Assembly (NCBI GenBank): GCA_902591495.1
Contig: CACJAW010000013.1
Coordinates: forward strand, 1 to 47,973
Direction of reading: 5' to 3'
Length of the DNA stretch: 47,973 nucleotides
Origin: an uncultured Pseudohongiella sp.
GTDB taxonomy: Bacteria > Pseudomonadota > Gammaproteobacteria > Pseudomonadales > Pseudohongiellaceae
This document shows, in pieces, positions 1-8,618 of this stretch. The notes below the pieces were generated by a model. That model saw only the letters and a list, made by a program, of their open reading frames with translations, was not told where the DNA came from and ran no database searches. Position 1 is the stretch's first letter. Each line of letters begins with the position of its first letter. The position numbers and the translations under genes were made by a program.

Positions 1-2
1 AG

Positions 3-419
3 ATACAGTTGCTGCACTTTGGTAGGGCGCACACAGGAGGCGATGTTGTCATTTATCTTCCGCAGGAAAAGGTGGTATTTACAGGAGATATGATGTTGCC
101 TGGGTTAGCTTACATGGGGGATGGGCATGTGGACGAATGGCCAGATGCGCTTGAAGGGTTAAAGGGTTTAGACTTTGATACTTGGCTTCCAGGTCATGGA
201 CCTGTAATGCGCTCTAAGGTGCCGATATCAAACTTTCAAGATTATTTGCGAGACCTATGGGATAAATCGAACGAGCTCTATCGTCTTGGAGTTGAATGGC
301 AAGAAGCGGCCATGCAAATAGATATGACCAACCATGCTCGCAATTATTTCCAAATCCGGGGACCAGGCGTGGATCCTCGAGCAATTCGGCGAATTTTTGA
401 ATTGCTCGACGCTCGTTAA
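3..419 (+). CDS. MBL-fold metallo-hydrolase, C-terminal part
   Basis: The frame is open from the window edge, so the N-terminal half is missing. What remains is the second half of a metallo-beta-lactamase fold: an HTGGD segment, a strand followed by FTGD (metal-bridging Asp), and a later LPGHG (last metal-ligand His). After this there is a helical tail of about 70 residues rich in charged and aromatic residues. The arrangement is that of hydrolases with a binuclear metal centre acting on esters, thioesters or lactones. The first HxHxDH motif lies outside the window, so the substrate cannot be judged. It converges on the next gene with only 44 bases between the stops. Confidence 0.8.
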   Translation: MQLLHFGRAHTGGDVVIYLPQEKVVFTGDMMLPGLAYMGDGHVDEWPDALEGLKGLDFDTWLPGHGPVMRSKVPISNFQDYLRDLWDKSNELYRLGVEWQEAAMQIDMTNHARNYFQIRGPGVDPRAIRRIFELLDAR

Positions 420-463
420 AAAATTAATCCGCCCGAGAAGGCTCTTGTCCTTCGAAGGAAGGT

Positions 464-1771
464 TTAATCAAGGATAGGGTAGCCTAGTAATGGTGCGTTT
501 GAATCAATAATAGATTGCATAGCGGTCACTCCTACATCCTGCCTAACCGACAAATGCCTGTATGATGTTATTTGAGTCATCATAATGCCGATCATTTCTT
601 CGACGGGATCTACCCAAAAAATAGTGCCCCAAGCGCCACCCCAACTGAAGGTTCCGGGAGTCAATGGATCGCGAGCTTCGCCAGCATTATTTACGATTCC
701 AAAGCCCAAGCCAAAAGTATATCCAGGCCCACGGATGTAAACATCGCCATCACCACTATGGTTTGAAATCATGAGGCTTACTGTTTTTGGACTTAGTAAT
801 CGAACTCCATCGAGTTCACCACCGTTGAGGAGCATTTGACTAAATCGCCAATAGTCTTTGACAGTGGAAAATAATCCCGCAGTACCGCCATAATAGTTCG
901 CTCCAAAGAAAGGCTTATCCGAGTAGTCTTTAGTTCTAAATAATTCGATTGTCTGATCTTTCCCTGTTGGGCTGTAGACTGAGGCCACTCGATCACGCTT
1001 TTCCTTGGGAACAACATATGAAGTATCCTCCATTTTGAGTGGTGTAAAAATCTCTCTTTGTAAAAAATCCTTGAGTGGTTCGCCTGAGATTCGTTCAACC
1101 AGGAGTGCTACATAGTCTGTTGAGCTGCCGTACTGCCAGTCATCTCCTGGATGAAAAGCCAATGGCAATGGAGCTCTTTTTACGATTGTATCCTCTAAGT
1201 TATCGGTGCGAGCAAGAAGGTCTATTTCATCATCGCTAAGATAGTTTCGATTAGGATCTAATCCAGAGGTGTGTGACAAGACATGTCGAAAATTTATGGG
1301 TCGATGGGGTGGCACTCTGTAAGTTCCAAATTCATTCTCCATAATTACTTGCTTTCCTTGAAGTTCCGGTATCCAGTCAGAAATAGGGTCTGTTAAAAGG
1401 AAATGCCCTTCTTCATAAAGCATCATCAAAGCTGCTGATACAATAGGCTTGGTCATCGACATGATGAAAAATATTGTGTCCTCCGTCATCTCTTCTCTTG
1501 TTTCCTTGCTTTTATAACCTTGTGGCTCGAGATGAATAATCTTCCCTTTTCGAGCAATAAGAGATACTGTCCCTGCGAGTTTGTCCGAATCAATATAACG
1601 CTGCATTGATTTAGTTAACCTGTCCAGTCTGCTTGAGGACACGCCAACGCTTTCGGGTTGCGCCATGGGTAAATCATCTGCAGATGAATTTATTGCCGGA
1701 AGTAAAGCTAAGCAAAATGGTAAAATATGAACAAAAATTCTTTGATGTAATGGACGCGAAGTAGATGACAT
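464..1771 (-). CDS. Secreted serine hydrolase, beta-lactamase (class C-like) family
   Basis: The 435-residue protein begins with a hydrophobic stretch (residues 11-30) that looks like a signal peptide. Serine beta-lactamase / penicillin-binding fold marks are present: SMTK at about 105-108 (nucleophile Ser and general-base Lys of SxxK), LSHTSGL at about 165-171, YGSS at about 214-217 in the place of the YxN motif, and a Gly-rich SWGGAWG near residue 380 in the place of KTG/HxG. Such variants are usual in the large esterase/peptidase group (EstB-like, COG1680) and speak against true antibiotic hydrolysis. Probably a periplasmic esterase or D-amino-acid peptidase; substrate unknown. Confidence 0.85.
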   Translation of the reverse strand: MSSTSRPLHQRIFVHILPFCLALLPAINSSADDLPMAQPESVGVSSSRLDRLTKSMQRYIDSDKLAGTVSLIARKGKIIHLEPQGYKSKETREEMTEDTIFFIMSMTKPIVSAALMMLYEEGHFLLTDPISDWIPELQGKQVIMENEFGTYRVPPHRPINFRHVLSHTSGLDPNRNYLSDDEIDLLARTDNLEDTIVKRAPLPLAFHPGDDWQYGSSTDYVALLVERISGEPLKDFLQREIFTPLKMEDTSYVVPKEKRDRVASVYSPTGKDQTIELFRTKDYSDKPFFGANYYGGTAGLFSTVKDYWRFSQMLLNGGELDGVRLLSPKTVSLMISNHSGDGDVYIRGPGYTFGLGFGIVNNAGEARDPLTPGTFSWGGAWGTIFWVDPVEEMIGIMMTQITSYRHLSVRQDVGVTAMQSIIDSNAPLLGYPILD

Positions 1772-1830
1772 GCACTGACCTTATTTTTTTGATTATTTAT
1801 AGTTTTGAGAATAGCTCAGAAAAGAATAGC

Positions 1831-1860
1831 AGTATTTTGTAGCTGAAACTAGCCAGTCAA
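1831..1860 (-). promoter_or_regulatory. Candidate sigma-70 promoter for the serine hydrolase
   Basis: On the minus strand TTGACT (1855-1860) is followed after 18 bases by AATACT (1831-1836). This would give a leader of about 50 bases before the start at 1771. Five and four of six consensus bases match; this is a reading of the sequence only. Confidence 0.4.
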
Positions 1861-1931
1861 TGATTGAACTATATTATCTATTAGAGTCCGTTTGGCTTGA
1901 GTCAATTTATAAATAAAAAGGAGTACCGTTA

Positions 1932-2354
1932 ATGGATTCAGAATCTGTGGCATCCATATTGCTGCCGCCTGGGCATAATGCTGGTGACCTCGTTGAATCT
2001 TATAAATGGGAGATACTTAAGGAGGCTCCCGGGAAGTTAGAAGTGAAAGCCCATCTTCCTGACAGGTTACTTAATCCTCGAGATCAACTGTTTGGTGGTT
2101 TTCATGGCGTTTATGTAGATCTCATGTCCATTTACGCTGCACGAACTGCACGCAGTGATGCCCAACCTTTTAAATGGTCTAGTACAATTAATATGCGAAT
2201 AGATTATCTAGCGCCAGTCGAAGGTGAAAGTTTCTTAATGGAGTCTGAGTTAGTTAACGATGGCAAGTCAACATGCCTTGTAGCAACTACTTTTAAGAGC
2301 ACAGAAGGAGTGAAACTTGTTTTTGCGATTGCTACCCTGAAAAAGTCCAATTAA
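1932..2354 (+). CDS. PaaI-family hotdog thioesterase
   Basis: A 140-residue single-domain protein of the 4HBT/PaaI hotdog fold. The segment LFGGFHGVYVDLMS (about residues 53-66) fits the family signature in which a GG turn precedes the long helix that carries the acidic catalytic residue (VD). The later NMRIDYLAP stretch is the usual central strand. The family hydrolyses acyl-CoA or other acyl thioesters in the cytoplasm as tetramers; the acyl group here is not predictable. AAAAAGGAG lies just before the start (1915-1923), a good ribosome site. It is a single gene, divergent from the serine hydrolase. Confidence 0.82.
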   Translation: MDSESVASILLPPGHNAGDLVESYKWEILKEAPGKLEVKAHLPDRLLNPRDQLFGGFHGVYVDLMSIYAARTARSDAQPFKWSSTINMRIDYLAPVEGESFLMESELVNDGKSTCLVATTFKSTEGVKLVFAIATLKKSN

Positions 2355-2377
2355 AAAAGCCGGCATTAAACCGGCTT
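2353..2377 (-). terminator. Intrinsic terminator of glnK-amtB
   Basis: AAGCCGG (2357-2363) pairs with CCGGCTT (2371-2377) across a 7-base loop. Read on the minus strand, the stem is followed by a run of six T (A-run 2353-2358 on the plus strand), as expected at the end of amtB. On the plus strand it could also weakly stop the thioesterase transcript. Confidence 0.75.
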
Positions 2378-2398
2378 CTCTAAAACCAAATCAGAACC

Positions 2399-3703
2399 CT
2401 ACATGGAATAACCTTTTTCATCATGATCGGTAATATCGCAACCGACCTGTTCTTGTTCGTCTGTAATTCGTATTCCTGAGGTAAGCGCTGCAACGATCTT
2501 CAGCAATATAAAGGTAACAATTGCTGTGTAAATTCCAGTTGCTAAAATACCAGTTACTTGAACGCCAACCTGCGATCCGATAGTCATCCCCTCAGCTAAA
2601 CCATTACCACTAAAAACTCCGAGATTGTTGGACACTAAAATGCCTGCTAAAAAAGTGCCGACCATCCCGCCAACACCGTGCACGGGAAAAACGTCCAAGG
2701 AATCATCTATTTTCAGATTTTGTTTCAGATAGGTGGTAGCGTAATAACAGACAATGCCTCCTGCTAAACCTACGAGCAACCCACCTGCCGGTCCCACAGA
2801 GCCAGAAGCCGGTGTTATAGTAGCAAGGCCTGCAACCATTCCTGTAATTGCTCCTAAGCCGCTAGGCTTGCCGAATTTGATCCACTCTATAACCATCCAA
2901 GTCAATGCTCCCGTAGCCGCTGAAATATGGGTTACGAAAAGTGCCATGCCAGCTGCCCCGTCTGCTGCAAGCGCCGAACCAGCATTGAAACCAAACCAAC
3001 CTACCCACAGCATCGCAGCCCCTGTAAAGCTCATGGTAAGATTGTGAGGCAAGGTGGAGGATTGTCCGAATTCCTTCCGTTGTCCAATAACCAAAGCCGT
3101 AACTAAGGCTCCCACACCGGCAGTAACGTGAACAACTGTCCCTCCAGCAAAATCTATAAGCCCCATTGATCCGAGCCATCCACCGCCCCAAACCCAGTTT
3201 GCGACAGGAAAGTAAACCAGGAGAGTCCAGAGTATGCTAAAGATAAGCATAGACGAAAACTTTATGCGTTCGACAAACGCACCTACAATCAAAGCGGGGG
3301 TGATAATAGCGAAGGTCATTTGAAAGGCCGCAAAAACCGTCTCGGGAATATCGCCAGACATGGAATTAATATCTATACCACTAAAAAACATGCGGCTAAG
3401 CCCACCCCAATAAGCTGAGTCGGATGGCCCAAATGCGATACTATAACCCACTACCAGCCAAAGAATGGAGATACAAACTGCGATTGCGAAGCATTGCATT
3501 AGGACTGATAAAACATTCTTTGTTCGGACTAATCCCCCATAAAACAGGGATAAACCAGGAAGTGTCATGAATAAAACTAGTGCGGTTGACGTTAAAATCC
3601 AACCGGTATTAGCTCCGTTCAAATCCTGGGCTAGGGAGATTGATGGGACAACTAACAGCGCGAGACTAACAATAAGCTTTGAGTTAAACAGTTCTCTTAT
3701 CAT
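2399..3703 (-). CDS. amtB: Ammonium transporter Amt
   Basis: The 434-residue protein starts with a cleavable-looking signal sequence (about residues 1-25, ending SLAQD), which is usual for proteobacterial Amt proteins, and then shows eleven hydrophobic segments. Family marks include the LPGLSLFYGGLVRTKNVLS region of the first helices, GGTVVHVTAG and VFPVHGVGGMVGT carrying the twin pore histidines, and a cytoplasmic C-terminal tail for P-II docking. It conducts ammonium across the inner membrane as a trimer. It lies 14 bases downstream of glnK, the standard pairing in which GlnK plugs Amt when nitrogen is abundant. Confidence 0.97.
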   Translation of the reverse strand: MIRELFNSKLIVSLALLVVPSISLAQDLNGANTGWILTSTALVLFMTLPGLSLFYGGLVRTKNVLSVLMQCFAIAVCISILWLVVGYSIAFGPSDSAYWGGLSRMFFSGIDINSMSGDIPETVFAAFQMTFAIITPALIVGAFVERIKFSSMLIFSILWTLLVYFPVANWVWGGGWLGSMGLIDFAGGTVVHVTAGVGALVTALVIGQRKEFGQSSTLPHNLTMSFTGAAMLWVGWFGFNAGSALAADGAAGMALFVTHISAATGALTWMVIEWIKFGKPSGLGAITGMVAGLATITPASGSVGPAGGLLVGLAGGIVCYYATTYLKQNLKIDDSLDVFPVHGVGGMVGTFLAGILVSNNLGVFSGNGLAEGMTIGSQVGVQVTGILATGIYTAIVTFILLKIVAALTSGIRITDEQEQVGCDITDHDEKGYSM

Positions 3704-3717
3704 TTCTATTTTTCCTT

Positions 3718-4071
<354 letters not shown>

Positions 4072-4206
4072 TTAATTTAGTGCACTTTTTCGATTTACGC
4101 ATTATTAAAGTGCGTTACTGTTAGTCTCAGACCAGCTTCGATTAAGTCCTAATGCTCCTCAAATGAACCCTTCTAAAGGTCCTAAAATTCGACTATACAG
4201 TAATTA

Positions 4207-4223
4207 TTGCACCGGAAAAGCCC
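4207..4223 (-). promoter_or_regulatory. Possible sigma-54 promoter of glnK-amtB
   Basis: On the minus strand there is a GG (4221-4222) and, exactly ten bases further, a GC (4209-4210), the invariant pair of sigma-54 promoters; the local bases read GGGCTTTTCCGGTGCA. The outer consensus positions match only in part (TGGCAC is GGGCTT, TTGCA is GTGCA). It lies about 150 bases before the glnK start. glnK-amtB operons are commonly sigma-54/NtrC controlled, so the position makes sense, but the match is modest. Confidence 0.4.
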
Positions 4224-4231
4224 TTTAAATT

Positions 4232-4310
4232 GTGCAAATTTTTTTGAAATGGGTCTTATTAGTGCAATCTACACTTATTAATTGTGCAAGAAACAAACCA
4301 ATTTTGTGCG
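4232..4310. repeat. Phased GTGCAA boxes upstream of glnK
   Basis: GTGCAA occurs at 4232, 4262 and 4284, and GTGCG at 4306 on the plus strand. The starts are 30, 22 and 22 bases apart, close to three, two and two helical turns. This lies upstream of the possible sigma-54 element within the 338-base gene-free stretch 4057-4394. The half-site resembles the TGCAC half of NtrC operators, but no complete NtrC palindrome was found. In the same gap GCACTTT (4082-4088) and AAAGTGC (4107-4113) form a further inverted pair in the leader. Confidence 0.5.
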
Positions 4311-4394
4311 TATTCTTCGATAAATGATTACTTACGCTGTTTTATGTGGAGGAGAGCTGTCTTCGTTTACTGGAATGGGGCTGTCTAAGTGCCC

Positions 4395-5357
4395 TTAATT
4401 CTCATGGCTTCGAGCTAATGAATCACTGAAATTATTTTCTTTACCCCACAAAGAGGCGAGTATGGAGCCACTTATGTTATGCCAAAGGCTAAAAATGGCG
4501 CCTGGCACGGCAGCGGATGGTGAAAAAAATTGCAATGCCAGCGTGACGCCCAAGCCAGAGTTTTGCATTCCTACTTCAATAGCGACTGTCTTACATTGGC
4601 GCCGATTTAAACCAAGCAACCGGGAAAAATAGTAGCCTAAAAATAAGCCAAGGCTGTTATGCAGAATTACGGCGGCTATCAGAGCAAAGCCAATGTTACT
4701 TAATCGATCTGAATTTAGAGCAACTACAGTCGCTATTATAAAGAGAATGCATAGCATAGAGAGTGACGGAATCCATTTCTCTATTTTTAGTACAAAATGC
4801 GCAGCATAGGCCTTAATACAAACTCCAAGAAAGACCGGAATAAAAACAAGCTGAATGATGCTCTTCACCATGCCGATCGAATCCACGGCTAAAGTTTCAG
4901 ACAGGTAAAACTCACAGAGGAGGGGTGTTGCGATAACCCCTACTAATGTAGAAACAATAGTCATTGAAATAGATAAGGCTAGATCACCCTTGGCCAAATA
5001 AGTCATGACATTTGATGCTGTTCCGCCGGCGCAGCTACCAACTAACACCATGCCTGCTGTCAGTTGATTGGGGAGCTTAAGTAAATAGGACAAAATTACC
5101 GCGATGAGTGGCATTAAAGAGAACTGGAGAAGCACTCCAATAAATACGATCACAGGTTTCTCTCTGATCCTCAGAAAATCACGTTTATCAAGAGTTAGAC
5201 CCATAAGGAACATAACCAGAGCAAGCATAAGAATCACACTATCTGCTGCTGTAGAAAAAATCTCACTAAAGTATATTGCGACTACCGATAGGATTATTGC
5301 TAAAGCCGGAAAGGTTAGGGTGCTGAATTTTCTTTGCATTGAATGATCTATAGGCAT
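4395..5357 (-). CDS. Bile acid:sodium symporter (BASS) family transporter
   Basis: A 320-residue inner-membrane protein with nine to ten hydrophobic helices. The two crossing regions of the BASS/ASBT fold are recognisable: GSCAGGTASNVMTYLAKGD (about residues 107-125) and EVGMQNSGLGVTLA (about 261-274). Bacterial members carry organic anions such as pantoate, 2-oxoacids or sulfur compounds with sodium; the substrate here is not indicated by neighbours. An internal Met at residue 7 (MQRK) is an alternative start. The gene is downstream-isolated from glnK by 338 bases and divergent from the gene at 5502. Confidence 0.9.
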   Translation of the reverse strand: MPIDHSMQRKFSTLTFPALAIILSVVAIYFSEIFSTAADSVILMLALVMFLMGLTLDKRDFLRIREKPVIVFIGVLLQFSLMPLIAVILSYLLKLPNQLTAGMVLVGSCAGGTASNVMTYLAKGDLALSISMTIVSTLVGVIATPLLCEFYLSETLAVDSIGMVKSIIQLVFIPVFLGVCIKAYAAHFVLKIEKWIPSLSMLCILFIIATVVALNSDRLSNIGFALIAAVILHNSLGLFLGYYFSRLLGLNRRQCKTVAIEVGMQNSGLGVTLALQFFSPSAAVPGAIFSLWHNISGSILASLWGKENNFSDSLARSHEN

Positions 5358-5501
5358 TAATGAAAAAATGGGAACAGATTAATATACATGTTAACAGAAC
5401 CGTAAACTTTTGAGAGTTCAATAGCTGATGTACTTGATGATTCTTTATTTTTATGGTGTTGTAGCCTCCTGCTTATGAAAAAACAAATAGAAGGTTAGTC
5501 C

Positions 5502-6521
5502 ATGAGAGGATACATTTTTTACTTGATCGGTTTAATTAGTCTTAATTATTCTCAATTTATTTTTGGGGCATCAGAGGATTGTCTGGGTGTCGGTGAAGCA
5601 AATTTCGTGTGCGGCCCTGTGAGTCCTGAAGACCTGGTTCAAATTCCCGAATCTTCCTGGGTCGTAGCGTCTGGGATGGAAGATGATGGTTATCTATACT
5701 TTATCGATACCCAGCAACAGAAGTCGACCGCGGTTTATCCCTCGATGCAGCCGGAACATAGGATGGACACAGCAAGGTTCGATAATTGTCCGGGTCCTCA
5801 AATTGAAGGTTTTCGCCCGCATGGTCTCAGCCTAGTCGCGGGCGACAATGGGAAACATAATTTGTTGGTAGTGCGTCATGGTGTTCGTGAGGCTATTGAG
5901 GTTTTTGAAATTAGAGAGACGGCGTCGGATTTACCAAAACTGACTTGGATTGGTTGCGTGCTGGCTCCGGCAGGCGTGGCGTTCAATTCGGTGGTCAGCA
6001 CCCCGGAAGGCGGCATAGTCGCAACACATTTTCAGCTACCGACAGGTTATGTTTATGAATGGTCAGGAGGTTCAAACTGGAGTCAAGTACCTGGTAGCGA
6101 GATTGAGGGTCCTAATGGGATAGAAATTTCCGACGACGGGGAATGGCTTTACATCGCGGGTTGGGGTTCTCAGTCTCTAATAAAGCTGTCTCGAGGGCAG
6201 TCAGGAGTTGCAAGGAGTAGCGTAAAGGTATCCCATCATATAGATAACCTAAGATGGTCGATTGATGGTTCACTCCTAGCTGCGGGACATATCGGCGCAT
6301 TGCCTTCTTCAATTTTTGAGTGTCTCAATGAACGTGAGTGCGAGGGGGTTAGTACCAGAGTTACAAGAGTAGACATCAATAACCTAACGGCTAGACAAAT
6401 AATCGATTATCCTTCAAATCGAAGTTTTCTACTTGGCACAGTTGCCATTGAGGTTGAAGACGAAATTTGGGTTGGCGGTATTGGGGGAGCTGACCGGATA
6501 GCACGATTTGAGTACCGATGA
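5502..6521 (+). CDS. Exported beta-propeller-like protein (SMP-30/paraoxonase-like)
   Basis: A 339-residue protein with an N-terminal signal-like stretch (about residues 3-22). The sequence has repeated strand patterns of a six-bladed propeller. Two segments are typical of the gluconolactonase/paraoxonase group: FRPHGLSL (about 105-112) and GPNGIEISDDGEWLYIAGW (about 204-222), where Asn and Asp usually bind calcium. Two Cys near the N-terminus (about 27 and 37) suggest a disulfide outside the cytoplasm. It could be a lactonase or esterase, or only a propeller. It ends 31 bases before fdsG, so it may be transcribed together with the formate dehydrogenase operon, though no functional link is known. 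Confidence 0.65.
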   Translation: MRGYIFYLIGLISLNYSQFIFGASEDCLGVGEANFVCGPVSPEDLVQIPESSWVVASGMEDDGYLYFIDTQQQKSTAVYPSMQPEHRMDTARFDNCPGPQIEGFRPHGLSLVAGDNGKHNLLVVRHGVREAIEVFEIRETASDLPKLTWIGCVLAPAGVAFNSVVSTPEGGIVATHFQLPTGYVYEWSGGSNWSQVPGSEIEGPNGIEISDDGEWLYIAGWGSQSLIKLSRGQSGVARSSVKVSHHIDNLRWSIDGSLLAAGHIGALPSSIFECLNERECEGVSTRVTRVDINNLTARQIIDYPSNRSFLLGTVAIEVEDEIWVGGIGGADRIARFEYR

Positions 6522-6552
6522 ATTTTTAATCAAGAGAATAGGCGCTTAGATC

Positions 6553-7044
6553 GTGACAAATTTAGATCACATAAATCTTGCAAAAGAAATAGTTTCTGAA
6601 AATAAAGCGACACCAGGTCCTTTAATAGAAATTCTTCATAAGGTGCAAAAACTTCTCGGCTATATCCCAGCGAATATAGTGCCAACGTTAGCGGATGGTT
6701 TAAACTTATCACGCGCAGAAGTTCATGGCGTCATTAGTTTTTATCATTTTTTTCGGTCTACTCCGCCTGGCCGCCATGTTGTGAAAATTTGCCGCGCAGA
6801 GGCCTGTCAGTCGATGGGTTCACGGCGATTAGAAGAGTATGCCAAGGAGTCTCTGGGTATAGCATTCCATGAAACTACTCAGGACCGTTCTATAAGCTTG
6901 GAACCGGTTTATTGTCTGGGTAATTGCGCTTGCGCTCCCGCGATCCGTATAGACGATGCAGTGTATTCGAATGTTGATGAAAAGACCTTTGATCTGCTTA
7001 TGATGAAGCTGAGCCAAATGGAGTTGGAGGAAAAAGTAAAATGA
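6553..7044 (+). CDS. fdsG: NAD-dependent formate dehydrogenase, gamma subunit
   Basis: A 163-residue NuoE-like subunit with a GTG start. It carries the [2Fe-2S] ligand set of this family: CRAEAC in the middle and CLGNCAC towards the end, on a thioredoxin-like fold, preceded by the helical domain with LQKLLGYIP-type sequence. In the FDS-type enzyme this subunit sits beside FdsB in the diaphorase module. Its last codon overlaps fdsB by four bases (ATGA), suggesting coupled translation. It heads the order fdsG-fdsB-fdsA-fdhD-fdsD, the same as in Cupriavidus and Rhodobacter capsulatus. Confidence 0.93.
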   Translation: MTNLDHINLAKEIVSENKATPGPLIEILHKVQKLLGYIPANIVPTLADGLNLSRAEVHGVISFYHFFRSTPPGRHVVKICRAEACQSMGSRRLEEYAKESLGIAFHETTQDRSISLEPVYCLGNCACAPAIRIDDAVYSNVDEKTFDLLMMKLSQMELEEKVK

Positions 7045-8582
7045 TTAATGAAACAATCAAGCTTTTCGTGCCAAGGGATACTACAGCTTGCTCTCTTGGT
7101 TCAGACGAAGTTGCACATCGATTAGAGCAATATTTTGATCAGCACGAGATGAACATTGATATTGTGCGGAACGGATCTCGTGGCCTCTACTGGTTAGAGC
7201 CAATGATTGAAATTGATTCTGATAAGGGAAGAATTGCTTATGGTCCAATCACGCCTGAAGATGTAGATGAGTTTATTGCGCTTTCTTGCTGGGAGATAAA
7301 TACTTCACACCCTTGTTATCTTGGCTCGACGGAGGAAATTCCATATCTCAAAAAGCAAGATAGAGTCACCTTCCAAAGGGTCGGAAAGATCGACCCCTTA
7401 TCCGTTAGCGATTATCAGGATCATGGTGGTTTTGTAGGACTTGTCAAAGCACTCGATAGTAGCTCACAGGATCTTGTTAGTTGCATAAGAGAATCAGGTT
7501 TAAGAGGTCGAGGCGGAGCAGCTTTTCCCACAGGGATAAAATGGCAAACTGTCCTTGACGCTGCTTCTGATACAAAATATGTGGTTTGTAATGCTGATGA
7601 GGGAGATTCTGGCACTTTTTCGGATAGAATGCTTATGGAGAGTGATCCGCTGAGTCTTATAGAGGGAATGACAATCGCGGGTCTTGCTGTTGGTGCTTCC
7701 AAGGGCTATATCTACCTGCGCGAGGAATATCCTCTCTCTGTCAAGATCCTGAAAAAAGCGATTGTGGCCGCTAAAAAGAAAAATTACCTTGGCGATAATC
7801 TTCTTCAAAGCGGCATGAATTTTGACATTGAAATTCGACTTGGAGCTGGTGCATACATTTGTGGAGAAGAAACTTCGATGCTTGAGAGCATAGAGGGCAA
7901 AAGGGGAGAAGTTAGGCCAAAGCCACCTCTTCCTGCGATTAAAGGGCTTTTTGGCAAGCCAACAGTGATTAACAATGTAATTACTTTTGCGAGTATTCCA
8001 ACAATTATTGCAAACGGAGCCTCGTCTTATCAGAAATATGGTATGGGTAAATCTAGAGGTACGCTGCCTTTCCAATTAGCAGGAAACATTAAACATGCGG
8101 GACTTGTGGAAATTGCATTTGGTGCAACTTTGAGGGAACTTTTGTTTGAATTTGGTGGTGGAACGCGAACCGGTCGTGAAATGAGAGCGGTTCAAGTCGG
8201 CGGACCCTTGGGTGCTTATTTAAGTGAGGAAAGTTGGGATACCTTATTGGATTACGAGGCTTTTTCAAAAATAGACGCTATGTTGGGACATGGCGGTATA
8301 GTAGGTTTTGATGACTCTGTTGATATGAGTACACAGGCAAAATTCTCGATGGAATTTTGTACTATTGAATCTTGCGGCAAATGCACGCCTTGCAGAATTG
8401 GTTCGGTGAGGGGGCTCGAACTATTAGAAAAGATTAGTAATAATGAAAACGCACAAAAAAACAAAGAGTTACTTATGGAACTTTGCGATACAATGGAGTC
8501 AGGTTCACTTTGCGCCATGGGCGGGATGACACCGTTTCCAGTACGATCGGCGCTGAAATACTTTGGTGAAGATTTTAACTAG
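7041..8582 (+). CDS. fdsB: NAD-dependent formate dehydrogenase, beta (diaphorase) subunit
   Basis: A 513-residue NuoF-like flavoprotein. An N-terminal thioredoxin-like domain (about 1-110) is followed by the FMN/NAD domain with GLRGRGGAAFPTGIKW (about 153-168) and GAGAYICGEETSML, and by the [4Fe-4S] binding set Cys445-x2-Cys448-x2-Cys451 with Cys491. It passes electrons from formate to NAD+ in the cytoplasm. The family has a usual length of about 520, so the gene is complete. Start overlaps the fdsG stop. Confidence 0.95.
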   Translation: MINETIKLFVPRDTTACSLGSDEVAHRLEQYFDQHEMNIDIVRNGSRGLYWLEPMIEIDSDKGRIAYGPITPEDVDEFIALSCWEINTSHPCYLGSTEEIPYLKKQDRVTFQRVGKIDPLSVSDYQDHGGFVGLVKALDSSSQDLVSCIRESGLRGRGGAAFPTGIKWQTVLDAASDTKYVVCNADEGDSGTFSDRMLMESDPLSLIEGMTIAGLAVGASKGYIYLREEYPLSVKILKKAIVAAKKKNYLGDNLLQSGMNFDIEIRLGAGAYICGEETSMLESIEGKRGEVRPKPPLPAIKGLFGKPTVINNVITFASIPTIIANGASSYQKYGMGKSRGTLPFQLAGNIKHAGLVEIAFGATLRELLFEFGGGTRTGREMRAVQVGGPLGAYLSEESWDTLLDYEAFSKIDAMLGHGGIVGFDDSVDMSTQAKFSMEFCTIESCGKCTPCRIGSVRGLELLEKISNNENAQKNKELLMELCDTMESGSLCAMGGMTPFPVRSALKYFGEDFN

Positions 8583-8618
8583 GATAATGCCAAGAATAAG
8601 AAAAAGACTATAAGGAAA

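Noticed and set aside
464-1771. Antibiotic resistance beta-lactamase
   Set aside because: SxxK is present but the second and third motifs differ from AmpC (YGSS and SWGGAWG for YxN and KTG); the broader esterase family fits better.
7500-8075. Open frame of 191 codons on the minus strand inside fdsB
   Set aside because: Antisense to a well supported gene; the product is basic and low in order, with no family likeness.
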